From positions 21,238 through 85,237 of the forward strand of contig NZ_WNKF01000022.1 in the NCBI RefSeq assembly GCF_010119225.1: a DNA stretch of 64,000 nt. The letters are read 5' to 3'. This document shows positions 55,479 through 63,815 of the stretch, piece after piece. The notes under the pieces were generated by a model. It did not search any database. It saw nothing but the letters and a program-made list of their open reading frames with translations, and was not told the origin of the DNA. Source of the stretch: Cyclobacterium roseum (GTDB lineage: Bacteria; Bacteroidota; Bacteroidia; Cytophagales; Cyclobacteriaceae). The position numbers and the translations under genes were made by a program. Position 1 is the stretch's first letter, and every line of letters begins with the position of its first letter.

Positions 55479-56234
55479 TTAATCTGCTTGTATTTTAGCG
55501 ATGACCACACTGATTTCCTTAGTTTCAAACGCATGAATCAATTTAAGAAACAACCATATTGTCGGAGAGGTAGGGGATTTGATAAGCCTGCTAAGGAGTA
55601 GCACCACCCGATCTATTTTGTTTATGGCCCGTTCACTGCTCTCCTCGTCCAAGGACCATAGGCGTTTGGCGGCATTCCAGGATTGCAGACGAGCCTTTCG
55701 CATGCTAAAATTAATGATTTTTTCGTCTTTGTTTTTACCAATCAGGTCGAGCATAAACATTAGAGGCGATACCCTGCTGAGGCGGTCTTGCAATTCATTG
55801 GTAATCTGAAAAAGAATGTCGTTCACTTTATGGAAATCATTTTCGATGGCATGGATGTCCTTACCCTCCATTACCGTAGCCGCCGCCACGGCAAGATCCA
55901 GATTGATATGGGCATTCATACCCAGGAGGATGTGTTGAACAATCGTCAACGGTTTGTCTACCTGATCAAAGGCGTAAGCCCAGGCGGCACTTACCTCTTG
56001 GTTATTTTTATAGGCCTCATAGGCATCCAGGTATAATCGGGCAAAAACCACATCAAATTTCTCCAGCCGCTCGTTATCTTCAAAATTACCCAGGGAAATC
56101 TCGGAAGCGATCTCAAAGGTAGTACGCCTGTAGATGTAAGCAAACAAGCCGGTCCTGCTGTTGTTCTCGATGCTTTCTTCTATGATTCGATCAAGTTCCT
56201 TGAGCACATCTTGAATGGTAGTGGTTTCCGGCAT
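55479..56234 (-). CDS. DUF5995 family protein
   Basis: A 251-residue, mostly helical cytoplasmic protein matching DUF5995 (short helices with VFARLYLDAYEAYKNNQEVS, AWAYAFDQVDKPLTIVQHIL, LGMNAHINLDLAVAAATVME). The HxxxD-like GMNAHINLDLA could be metal or ligand binding. Function unknown. It is upstream of the DUF1080 gene on the same strand, separated by 46 nt from its chosen start, so they may share a transcript. Confidence 0.75.
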   Translation of the reverse strand: MPETTTIQDVLKELDRIIEESIENNSRTGLFAYIYRRTTFEIASEISLGNFEDNERLEKFDVVFARLYLDAYEAYKNNQEVSAAWAYAFDQVDKPLTIVQHILLGMNAHINLDLAVAAATVMEGKDIHAIENDFHKVNDILFQITNELQDRLSRVSPLMFMLDLIGKNKDEKIINFSMRKARLQSWNAAKRLWSLDEESSERAINKIDRVVLLLSRLIKSPTSPTIWLFLKLIHAFETKEISVVIAKIQAD

Positions 56235-56570
56235 AGCATTACATGTATTACTAATAAGAAATAAATCAGCCTGGCTTGAAAATCCCTAACCAAGCGTGAA
56301 AATAATGGATTCAATTGCTATTCGCCCATAAGTATAACTATTTTTACACCAATGCGCATCTTTTTTACCGGGTAATATTCAACCAGTGGGTAACTTGTTC
56401 AAAGATTAAATAAACCAGAAACGCGCCGATCTTTTATCTGTTCATTATGTCGGTACGTGTCCCGAACCATATTCAGGAGTATCTCGAATGATTTCCCCTG
56501 GGCATCTTTCGGCTGTCTTTTGCGCCATGCCTTACACAGGTTCGAATTCATACGATTATTTTTTTTAAAT
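56235..56570. other. Intergenic stretch of about 335 nt
   Basis: No convincing gene is visible here between the DUF5995 start and the Gfo/Idh remnant. It probably contains the promoter for the DUF5995-DUF1080 pair. Confidence 0.5.
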
Positions 56571-56879
56571 CTATTTCAGGGGATTTGGCGATGCTACTTC
56601 GAGCTGAATGGTCCTGCCTCCTTCGCCCGATTGGTAAGCCGCATAGTTGACGCTCACGCAATCCACTGCCAGATCGATTCCAGCGAGTGGCTCCCGCTCT
56701 TCCTGTATCGCCTGTATGAAATTTGCAATCCCAGCGGCACTTTCCAGTGTCAGGGAACTGAAACCCCTTACTGCTACCTGTTCCGGCGGTACGTTTCGGT
56801 AATTTGCCAGATGCGTAGGTGGCTTGCAGTGGGCACCGACCATTCCTATTCCCGGTGTTTTTTCGTCATAGGGCTTCAA
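56571..56879 (-). pseudogene. C-terminal remnant of a Gfo/Idh/MocA family oxidoreductase
   Basis: The 102-residue frame has KPPTHLANYRNVPPEQVAVR and then FIQAIQEEREPLAGIDLAVD CVSVNYAAYQS, which resembles the final helices of Gfo/Idh/MocA dehydrogenases. The N-terminal Rossmann domain is missing, and the only start is TTG. The frame is fused to the end of the sulfatase gene and overlaps it by 14 nt. It is likely a relic of an enzyme of the kind that supplies 3-keto sugars, which fits the DUF1080 gene two genes away. Confidence 0.6.
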
Positions 56880-58431
56880 AGTTTTCCTTTTTTACTTTTC
56901 CATCTGCATCAACAGTATAACCCTCGGGAGGCCCCTCCTTCCAGGTCAAATGAGGCAACATGTCGCGCAACACGTTTCTGTGTTCTTCGATGACCGCTTG
57001 GTTTTCTTTTTTATAGGCAATGTTTTCCCATTCATTGGGGTCGTTTGCATGATCGTAAAGCTCTTCCAGATTGATCTCCGGATAATAAATATACCGGTAT
57101 CGCATGCTTCTCACGGCATGTCCGGTGACTCCATTCGGTTTGGCGTTGCCAAATTTATAGCTGGATATGACCGGTGCCGTCTCGGCATCTGGGTCGTTTA
57201 GTTGGGGCAGCAGGCTTTTCCCATCCAGATGGGCGGGCTGCTCAAAACCCGTCAGATCCACCAGGGTGGGGTACAGATCCATTAAGCTCACGGGTTGGTC
57301 ACAGCGGCTCCCTGCCTGCTCCATACCGGGAACGGAAATGAGCAAGGGTACCCGGGTGGAGCGTTCCCAGAGGGTGAATTTTTCAATGTTGTCTTTTTCA
57401 CCCATGTGCATGCCATGGTCGGACCATAACACCACAATGGTATTATCGGCGTAGGGCGATTTTTCCAGGGCATCCAGCAACCGTCCCACCATGGCATCGG
57501 AGAAGGTGATGGAGGCGGCATAGGATTGGATAATTTTTTCCCATTGCTGGTTCTCCAGCACCCATTCCATGATCCAACGCCGCCCATGATCAAAGGCATC
57601 CTCCAGGTCGTTTTTTCGTCGTTCCGGCAGGACAATGTCTTCCAGGGGATACCTATCGAAATATTTTTGGGGTACTTCCCAGGGATCATGGGGTTTCCAC
57701 ATGCCTGCAGCCAGAAAAAAGGGTTTGTCCTGCGGCTGAAGGAGTTGGTGACTTGCCCAATCTACGACATGGTAGTCGGCCATTTTTTCATCCGGAACAG
57801 GGATGGCACCCCAGGTCCACCATCCGTCTGCCCCGCCTCCGGGTCGGTTTTCGTTGTCCACGTCCTCCGGATAGATGACTTCGTCAGGTGCACGAATTTG
57901 AAAGGGGTGGGAAATATAGGGACTGGGGTAGTAAAAATCCCAGTTGGCCGGCTCCACCTGGCTGGTGGGGGTCCATGGGGGAGCCTGGCTGTGGTAAATT
58001 TTACCCGCGCCCAGTGTTTTATAGCCATTTTGCTGGAAAAATTGCTCCAGGGTTACGACTTCTTTTAATGCCTCAAATTCCCGCCACTTCGGGCCATCCC
58101 CCCAATGCACATTTTCGGCCCCCGAGCGAGCATGGTGTACGCCGCTGAGAATGGCTGCGCGGGTGGGCGCACAGGCTGGTGCCGGGGTGTGGGCGTTGGT
58201 AAATACCATGGAAGCAGCCGCAAGCCGGTCGATGTTGGGCGTATGGATTTTCATGCCGGTGTGCCCGGCCAAAAAACCGGCCCAATCGTTCATATCGTCT
58301 ATCGCGATAAACAAAATATTTGGCTTTTCCATCGCCTTTTCTTGCGGGGCACTGCAGGCATGGAGGAGCAGGACCATTGCTGCCAGCATAGGAAGTCCGT
58401 GTAAGGTTCGCATGGGGTTTCTTCTTTTCAT
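56866..58431 (-). CDS. Sulfatase lipoprotein (iduronate-2-sulfatase-like)
   Basis: A 521-residue sulfatase with a lipoprotein signal (MLAAMVLLLHACSAP) and IAIDDMNDWAGFL (metal ligands), the modification motif CAPTRAAILSG (C-x-P-x-R), AAGMWKPHDPWEVPQKYFDR, and LWSDHGMHMGEKDNIEKFTL. The overall pattern resembles iduronate-2-sulfatase-like enzymes acting on sulfated polysaccharide units. Its cysteine needs oxidation by a sulfatase-modifying enzyme not in this window. The frame starts at 58431; Met-7 is a good alternative. It ends inside a remnant frame, so its extreme C-terminus may be disturbed. Confidence 0.9.
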   Translation of the reverse strand: MKRRNPMRTLHGLPMLAAMVLLLHACSAPQEKAMEKPNILFIAIDDMNDWAGFLAGHTGMKIHTPNIDRLAAASMVFTNAHTPAPACAPTRAAILSGVHHARSGAENVHWGDGPKWREFEALKEVVTLEQFFQQNGYKTLGAGKIYHSQAPPWTPTSQVEPANWDFYYPSPYISHPFQIRAPDEVIYPEDVDNENRPGGGADGWWTWGAIPVPDEKMADYHVVDWASHQLLQPQDKPFFLAAGMWKPHDPWEVPQKYFDRYPLEDIVLPERRKNDLEDAFDHGRRWIMEWVLENQQWEKIIQSYAASITFSDAMVGRLLDALEKSPYADNTIVVLWSDHGMHMGEKDNIEKFTLWERSTRVPLLISVPGMEQAGSRCDQPVSLMDLYPTLVDLTGFEQPAHLDGKSLLPQLNDPDAETAPVISSYKFGNAKPNGVTGHAVRSMRYRYIYYPEINLEELYDHANDPNEWENIAYKKENQAVIEEHRNVLRDMLPHLTWKEGPPEGYTVDADGKVKKENFEAL

Positions 58432-58920
58432 TCTTTATATCATGACTATCACTCCAATAGTTGACCGATGAAACTATGCCTCGCTAAGCAGGGGAACAAA
58501 ACCTTGCTTACCAGGATATTTCCTCTTTTTAAGCTTTTAGGCTCCCTTTCTGGTCCAAAAACCGCCACCTGTAGTCGGAAGGTCCCTGCTTGAAAATGCT
58601 TTGAGCCGAAAAGGCTCCGCCCGCCAGCTGCGAGGTACGGTTCAGAAAGGAACGGCTATTGGATTTTATACTCACCTCAAAATAAAACGTTAGTAGTTTT
58701 GGGATAATGGAAAATAAAAATAGGTCAAAAGACCCATTTGATCAACGTTTCAACGGAAAATATTCCGCGTATTTCTACGTTCGCAGGTGAAATGGCCGTT
58801 TTTGGACTTGGTACGCTTCCAAGCTGCCAGCTAATATCATCGGGCTGTGGAAGGTGGTGCCCCTGCCGCCATTTCTGGAAACCTGAAAGAACACGCCGTA
58901 AAAGGTGCTCTTTTTCCTTA
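58432..58920. other. Intergenic stretch of about 490 nt with an RNA-like segment
   Basis: No coding frame was accepted. Between 58602 and 58650 the plus strand reads gagccg ... ggtacggttc, where the outer strands complement, resembling the base of group II intron domain V, although the loop is long and irregular. A segment at 58719-58760 (ataggtcaaaagacc ... caacgtttcaacgg) faintly resembles the 5' repeats at 51478 and 63816. Both are weak matches. Confidence 0.3.
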
Positions 58921-60189
58921 TTACATCACTCGATCATTGTCGATTACGGTTAGCTTGCAGGAGAAGGCCAGGTGAGGATCTCCCCGATAGGAAAGACTGT
59001 GGTGGAGGGTTAAGAGGGAGCGTTTGACCGTTTTTTCGGCTAGCGTTTTGCCCTGGTATTTGATGGTAATCGGGGCATCCAGGTCCAGCATTTTGTCGTT
59101 TAGGAAGAGTTCCAGCTTGTTGCTGTAATTGGAAAGGATGTTTACTTCGTTTCGCTGGAGATGGTATTCCACACGAATTTCCCCACCGGTTTCGATCAAA
59201 TCCTCTGGTACCCCCAACCAGTAAAAGTAGCGGTGATGCCGGTCGTCTTGTTTCCATAGAATGTTTTCAGGGATGGGATTGCGTTTATAGTTTGCCATCC
59301 ATGGTAAGGCAACCGCATCCTGCAGCTTCATCCAGTGGCCCATCCCTTCGTGAAGGACTACCTGGTGAATATAGCTTCCGGGTGCATTGGCTTCCAGGCT
59401 GTCCAGTAGGGATTTCCATTCCTGAGCTTTGCTATTTCTGTCGTAGGCGGCATCCAGTGCTCCCATATGTAGCGCAAAGGGAGTGTTTTTCAGGCCCAGG
59501 GGAGAGGTTTCATTCGGATGTCCTGCCATCATGGCGGCGGCGGCCCAGCGATCGGCCATGCGTGGTGCCAGTTGAAATACACCATCGCCGCCCGCCGAGT
59601 AGCCTAACAGGTACACTTTGTTGGGATTGACGTCTTCCAGGGCGACGGCCAATTGGATGAGCAGGGTGAAAAAGTCATCAATGTGACGTTCGTGCCACAG
59701 GTTCCAGGTATTGGTTGGGGCTCGCGGGGCCAGGTAAATTCCTTCCATCCCGCGCATGGTTTGGTCGTATAGGTGCTTTTGGTTGTCAAATTGCTGGTCG
59801 TTTGCTTCAGGCCGGGTATTGCCGCCCCCATGCATGGATATAAACAAACTTCTGCCATCGGCCGGTGCTTCACCAAATTTCTGGTAGTAGAAGGGCATTT
59901 TTATTTCGGCATGCTGGATTTCACGGGAGTCCCACTGCTGCTTAAAATCGGTTATCAGTTGCTGCTGTTTGTCCTGAAAGAGCAAAGTGGTGAATTTCTC
60001 GGCCTCCGTTTTGGTTAGTGATTCTTTGGCGAAATCCTTGCTGTCCAGGGGTTCCCTTGCGGAGACTGGTTTCGCTAACCATTGTTCCAGCCCTTGGTTG
60101 CTGGCAGTAGCAATGGGTTTTTTTTCGATGCATCCGGTAAATGCGCTTGGTATCACCAATAAGAGTAAAAGGAGTAACTTCATTTTCAT
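58921..60189 (-). CDS. Lipoprotein alpha/beta hydrolase (esterase/PHB-depolymerase-like)
   Basis: From Met at 60189 the protein has 422 residues and a lipoprotein signal (LLLLLLLVIPSAFTGCIEKK). The alpha/beta hydrolase nucleophile elbow is GYSAGG (Ser), with ISMHGGG as an oxyanion-hole strand, and a later His in VLHEGMGHWM. This set resembles esterases such as PHB depolymerases and polysaccharide acetyl esterases. A C-terminal beta-rich section follows (YHLQRNEVNILSNYSNKLEL). It probably acts on the outer face of a membrane. It follows a sulfatase gene in the same orientation across about 490 nt. Confidence 0.78.
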   Translation of the reverse strand: MKMKLLLLLLLVIPSAFTGCIEKKPIATASNQGLEQWLAKPVSAREPLDSKDFAKESLTKTEAEKFTTLLFQDKQQQLITDFKQQWDSREIQHAEIKMPFYYQKFGEAPADGRSLFISMHGGGNTRPEANDQQFDNQKHLYDQTMRGMEGIYLAPRAPTNTWNLWHERHIDDFFTLLIQLAVALEDVNPNKVYLLGYSAGGDGVFQLAPRMADRWAAAAMMAGHPNETSPLGLKNTPFALHMGALDAAYDRNSKAQEWKSLLDSLEANAPGSYIHQVVLHEGMGHWMKLQDAVALPWMANYKRNPIPENILWKQDDRHHRYFYWLGVPEDLIETGGEIRVEYHLQRNEVNILSNYSNKLELFLNDKMLDLDAPITIKYQGKTLAEKTVKRSLLTLHHSLSYRGDPHLAFSCKLTVIDNDRVM

Positions 60190-60670
60190 GCGTTTAGCCG
60201 GAATAGCCTCCCGGGGGGAAGAGCTCCGGTTGATTTGGTGGTTGTATATACAGGGGAGTAATTTTCCTGTCACTTATTTTTGGCGGATAAGCTAGGAAAA
60301 AATTGGCAGATTCTCACTCATCTGCCTTGTCAAAATTGTCTGGTGGCGGCATCATTTACGACGGCAGCGGCGATTTCCCGATACTGAAAAAGCACAGCTG
60401 GTACGGGGCCATCCGGCCACGACGATCATTTTGTCAGGCCTGAGAAGAAAGGGATACGAATCCATGCTTTAATGTGTCTATGATTTTTCTCATTGGCCAC
60501 ATTGAATCTCGCATAGTTGGCAAGATGGCCTTTGAGAGACAATTTTGGATGCTCGATTTCCTACTACCTCAAAAATCAACCTACAATCCAGGGAACTGGA
60601 ACTGAGCGTAAAAAAATGATTCACCGCGGCGGATCATTTTAGCAAAGGGCCGGGACGTGGGAGGCTGCAA
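60190..60670. other. Intergenic region with a trace of an amidohydrolase-like start
   Basis: No intact gene is present. The plus-strand piece at 60342-60374 reads GGGIIYDGSGD, like the N-terminal G-G-x-I-x-D-G-x-G motif of D-aminoacylase/amidohydrolases, but the frame closes soon and nothing else supports it. No promoter or RNA was recognised otherwise. Confidence 0.35.
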
Positions 60671-60758
60671 GACCCGTACCCTCGGTGGTCCCGATGCTCG
60701 GAATAAGTCCTGTGAGGCACGCCCCGCCAGCGGAATCTGGCGGGGCCGTCTACACGAT
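60671..60758 (+). mobile_element. Probable 3' end of a group II intron (domain V/VI-like), interrupted
   Basis: gacccgtaccctcggtggt (60671-60689) resembles the domain V end of bacterial group II introns, then about 20 nt apparently inserted, then tgtgaggcacgccccgccag and a perfect 10-bp hairpin (60721-60730 with 60737-60746), and finally ccgtctacacgat, which fits the branch-point side of domain VI. The 12-mer gccgtctacacg is shared with 51791-51802. No reverse transcriptase lies upstream, so this would be a decayed end. Assignment is inference. Confidence 0.45.
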
Positions 60759-60779
60759 TAGGCTCTGGCGTTCTTATTT

Positions 60780-61244
60780 TCATTCCCCTGCTTGTTCCAA
60801 AACTTTTTCAAAAAGCTTTTCATCAAATCTGAAGTTGGTGGTTTTTATTTTTTCAAGTATGGGTTCTACGCTTTTTATCAAACCAATTTGTTTGGCTCTA
60901 AGGATTAAGCCAAAAGTTCCGGAATACCTTTAATTAAGTTTTTCAGCGACTTTTCTGCCTTTTAGTTCATCAATCATTATGATCGGCTTTTTCATTTCCA
61001 GGGATAATGCAATTGCACTTGCTTCCCCCTTATCCAGATCCATTTCCAGAATTTGTTGATAGTGAGAATTTTCCGGTGACACTACCGAAATCCAATCAGG
61101 CAGGCTTTTTCCAAACTCCTTTAAAATGATTGGAGTCACAAATCCCTTCCTTCCCATTCTCATTAATAATTCAAGTTCATCAATTTTATCCAAAATTATT
61201 AAACAGCTGGTTTCTGAAATGATACTATCAGAATTGTGCTGCAT
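60780..61244 (-). pseudogene. DUF3368 PIN-like toxin gene with an in-frame stop
   Basis: The frame runs MQHNSDSIISETSCLIILDK through IIMIDELKGRKVAEKLN, then a TAA at 60930-60932, and continues in the same frame RYSGTFGLILRAKQIGLIKS to a normal end EQAGE and TGA at 60780. The residues after the stop match the typical DUF3368 tail, so a single nonsense codon truncates an otherwise continuous gene. DUF3368 proteins are PIN-like nucleases paired with UPF0175 antitoxins. The 5' end overlaps the UPF0175 gene by 17 nt. As written, the gene would lack its last roughly 50 residues. Confidence 0.75.
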
Positions 61245-61455
61245 CTTTTGGGATATCCGAAGGAGGATAGTTAATTAAAGAAACCTCATAATCAGCCAAA
61301 ATCTCTGAAAATGCCACTTTTGAACACCCTGCCAATTCTGCGGCCTGTCCGAGTGACAACTTTCCGGATTCATACATTTTTGCCGCAAGGAATCGTTTTG
61401 TCTCCCTCTCATCCAGGTCAAGATGATCAGGTATAGTTAAAGTTAGATGCTTCAT
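61228..61455 (-). CDS. UPF0175 family antitoxin-like protein
   Basis: A 75-residue protein of the UPF0175 family with an N-terminal beta part (MKHLTLTIPDHLDLDERETK) and a helix-turn-helix (GKLSLGQAAELAGCSKVAFS). It overlaps the DUF3368 gene and is upstream of it, the standard layout of UPF0175-DUF3368 toxin-antitoxin pairs, so it is the likely antitoxin and autorepressor. Its toxin partner here carries a stop codon. Confidence 0.8.
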   Translation of the reverse strand: MKHLTLTIPDHLDLDERETKRFLAAKMYESGKLSLGQAAELAGCSKVAFSEILADYEVSLINYPPSDIPKDAAQF

Positions 61456-61513
61456 AGTTTAAGTTTATCAAAATTTTGGGTATCGACTTCATTATAATAC
61501 GTTCTTTTGCTGG

Positions 61514-61612
61514 AGCCTAACGTTTGACAATATGGCTAGTAAAGGATTGCGGATGATTTCCTATCAAGGTATATGAGAAATTCAAGCGGGCTACCAACCT
61601 TCGTATACCACT
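61514..61612. repeat. Hairpin element A, downstream of the Fic gene
   Basis: On the minus strand the element starts about 11 nt after the Fic stop codon with gtatacgaagg and ends caatcctttactagccatat ... aacgttaggc. About 27 of 40 nt match the left end of the element at 62871-62989, so they belong to one family. The minus-strand end gttaggc fits the integron core consensus GTTRRRY. The arms are only weakly complementary in this copy. Confidence 0.5.
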
Positions 61613-61622
61613 GAAACCCTTA

Positions 61623-62753
61623 TTAGCTATTTTGTGTGTTACCGCCTGGCATTTCTTTCAATTCATAATTTGTACTTCGTCCACCGCTTGCCTCCTTTTG
61701 TAAGATATCTTTCTTTATCAAATCTTGAATATCTCGAAGTGCTGTATCTTGTGAGCACTTATTAATTTTTGCCCATTTCGAGGTTGTTAACTTTCCGTCA
61801 AAACCATCAAGTAGTCTGTTTATTATTTTTTGTTGCCTATCATTAAGAATTGTGGTAGAATGTATTTTCCAAAATTCTGCTTTATGAAGTATTTTCGATA
61901 AAGTGTCCTCTGTGGAGACAATAGCATTTATTAAACATTGTAAAAACCACAAAATCCATTCTGTTATATCTGAATTTCCTTTTTGTGTAATTTCAAGTTT
62001 TTCATAATACTGTTTTCTTTCAATTCGAATTTGTGCGGACATACTGTAGAACCGCCTAATACTTTTGTCAGAACGTGCCAATATCATATCTGTAATTGCT
62101 CTTGTAATTCTTCCGTTTCCATCGTCAAATGGATGAATTGTCACGAACCATAAATGAGCAATAGCCGCTTTAAGAACCAAATCTATTTCATGCTCGTTTT
62201 CAAACCAGTATAAGAATCGTTTCATTTCTGGTTCTATCCTGTCTGAGCTTGGAGCTTGATAGTGAACTTTTTCTTTTCCCATAGGCCCCGATACAACTTG
62301 CATTGGACCAGTCGTGTCTTTTCTCCAGTCTGCAACTGTAATTTTATAAAGATTACTCCATCCAGAAGGGAACAATGCTGCATGCCAACCAAACAATCTG
62401 TTTTTTGTCAAAGGCAAATCATATTTTTGTGTAGCGTCAAGCATCATTTCAACTATTCCGTCAACGTGACGTTCCGATTCCACTGCTCCCGCAATGTCAA
62501 TTCCTAGTCTCCGAGCAATTGAAGAACGTACTTGTTTTATTTCCAAAAACTCGCCTTCGATTTCTGATGATTTTATGACATCTAAGGTAAGAGTGTTCAA
62601 TACTGCTTCATTTTGCAAATCAAAACCCAGTGATTCCATTTTTCCTAAAAGTCGACCTTGTTGATTTCTAGCTTCACCAAGTTTTAGCATCACTTTCTTA
62701 TTGTCCCAAGTGAAGTCAGTCCAGTTTTCTTTTTCGTGGATATAGATATTCAT
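61623..62753 (-). CDS. Fic family protein, DUF4172 plus HTH type
   Basis: Fic enzymes transfer AMP or similar groups from nucleotides to target proteins. The core motif HPFDDGNGR (214-222 counted from the first ATG) is intact. The inhibitory helix has S69-SEI-E73-G74 (S-x-x-x-E-G), in the N-terminal part, so it is a class II Fic protein and self-inhibited. An N-terminal DUF4172-like segment (NIYIHEKENWTDFTWDNKKV) and a C-terminal helix-turn-helix (SKWAKINKCSQDTALRDIQD) complete the usual layout. The frame also opens at 62774; Met at 62753 gives the family start. It lies between two hairpin elements. Confidence 0.92.
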   Translation of the reverse strand: MNIYIHEKENWTDFTWDNKKVMLKLGEARNQQGRLLGKMESLGFDLQNEAVLNTLTLDVIKSSEIEGEFLEIKQVRSSIARRLGIDIAGAVESERHVDGIVEMMLDATQKYDLPLTKNRLFGWHAALFPSGWSNLYKITVADWRKDTTGPMQVVSGPMGKEKVHYQAPSSDRIEPEMKRFLYWFENEHEIDLVLKAAIAHLWFVTIHPFDDGNGRITRAITDMILARSDKSIRRFYSMSAQIRIERKQYYEKLEITQKGNSDITEWILWFLQCLINAIVSTEDTLSKILHKAEFWKIHSTTILNDRQQKIINRLLDGFDGKLTTSKWAKINKCSQDTALRDIQDLIKKDILQKEASGGRSTNYELKEMPGGNTQNS

Positions 62754-62870
62754 TCTCCGCAATTTATGCGACAAATATACATCTTATTCTCCGCAAATGA
62801 AATTTTCTCCGCAAAATATGCTTAGATTGTGGTTGTTAATCTCCGCACGATCGATTTTTCTGCTTGGCTA

Positions 62871-62989
62871 TAACGGTCAAGTATATGCGTAGTAAGGGAT
62901 TTCGGAGCGAGTTACTGTCAGCCCAACGTAAAATTTTTAAGGAGTAAAAAAGCTCAATTTCAGCAATTCAACCCGCATTACGCTTATAC
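62871..62989. repeat. Hairpin element B between the Fic and membrane protein genes
   Basis: Imperfect arms gtatatgcgtagtaaggg (62881-62898) and cccgcattacgcttatac (62972-62989) match at 14 of 18 positions and enclose about 73 nt. The right end begins about 18 nt past the stop of the 217-residue membrane protein gene (minus strand). The left end starts taacgg, near the Fic start. It shares family features with elements at 61514-61612 and 63687-63798. Confidence 0.65.
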
Positions 62990-63006
62990 AATGTAGCTGC
63001 TGTTTT

Positions 63007-63660
63007 TTATTTTATTCTTACTTCAATCACTGGGATTTCATTTCTTATCGCCCGAATTTCACCTGCGAATTTGTAGTCAATGTTTGTTTGTAATGTGTCC
63101 TTGTTGAAGTCGAATTCTTTTCTTGTTCTGTTATCTTCGAATATTTCATGAAAGTCAGGTTCGATCCCAACTTTGGTTATTGGTCTTTGAATGAACTCTT
63201 CAAGTTCTTCTGGTACTTTAATGTCACCTGCTTTAATCGTTACAAATTGTCCGTTCCAATTTCCTGAGAACTCCGAGTAGTAGTCCATAGTACACATGGT
63301 AATGAGTTCTTCTTTTTGAATTTCTTGGTTGTCAATCGTTATTTCTGTCGGGCATGGTAAGTAAAAAATACTACCATTCCATCTGTATTCATGTCCACGC
63401 CAAATAGTGGTATTTAGAATGATAAGAATTGTAAAGGTCAGGAATAATAAAGTCAACAAGATATGTCGTAGACTTCCTTTTTTTCGTGAAACCAACGTCA
63501 GAATCAGGTGTATTAAGGTACCGAGGTAAAGAACCAAATAACCAAACATGTCGCCAAGTCCAAGCCCGAACGAAATGTGCTTGTAAAAAGTCCCAAGTCC
63601 GCAGATTAGGATTAATAGTCCAAGGACAATTACGTTCGATATTTTCCAAAACTTGTTCAT
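63007..63660 (-). CDS. Uncharacterised membrane protein, 217 aa
   Basis: A 217-residue protein with three N-terminal hydrophobic segments (about 8-25, 33-55, 66-90), the first beginning VIVLGLLILICGLGTFYKHI, followed by a soluble C-terminal part of about 120 residues with Glu, Ile and Lys-rich strands (TEITIDNQEIQKEELITMCT and onwards). No known family is recognised. Codon composition is AT-rich compared with neighbours. It lies between hairpin elements B and C and has the profile of an accessory cassette gene. Confidence 0.65.
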   Translation of the reverse strand: MNKFWKISNVIVLGLLILICGLGTFYKHISFGLGLGDMFGYLVLYLGTLIHLILTLVSRKKGSLRHILLTLLFLTFTILIILNTTIWRGHEYRWNGSIFYLPCPTEITIDNQEIQKEELITMCTMDYYSEFSGNWNGQFVTIKAGDIKVPEELEEFIQRPITKVGIEPDFHEIFEDNRTRKEFDFNKDTLQTNIDYKFAGEIRAIRNEIPVIEVRIK

Positions 63661-63686
63661 TTTTTTTTAATAGCAGCTAACGTTTT

Positions 63687-63798
63687 GCAGCTACACGCAG
63701 GTGGGGATTTTTAGCACTGAACTTCATTAAAAGAACAGAACTTCGATTTAGCAATTCACTTTCATAGAAGCACGAAACCCCCACTTGCGTGTAGGTGC
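63687..63798. repeat. Hairpin element C at the window's right side
   Basis: The arms ctacacgcaggtgggg (63691-63706) and ccccacttgcgtgtag (63779-63794) are complementary at 15 of 16 positions, with further pairing outside. The left outer part starts with taacgtttt in the plus strand at 63678-63686. It lies about 27 nt upstream of the start of the 217-residue gene and is the best preserved arm pair of the three related elements. Confidence 0.7.
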
Positions 63799-63815
63799 TG
63801 TGTGTGCCTTGAATG

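Noticed and set aside
60342..60374. Short GGGIIYDGSGD match to D-aminoacylase start
   Set aside because: Only 11 residues, frame closes soon and no other conserved block; kept as a note in the intergenic entry only.
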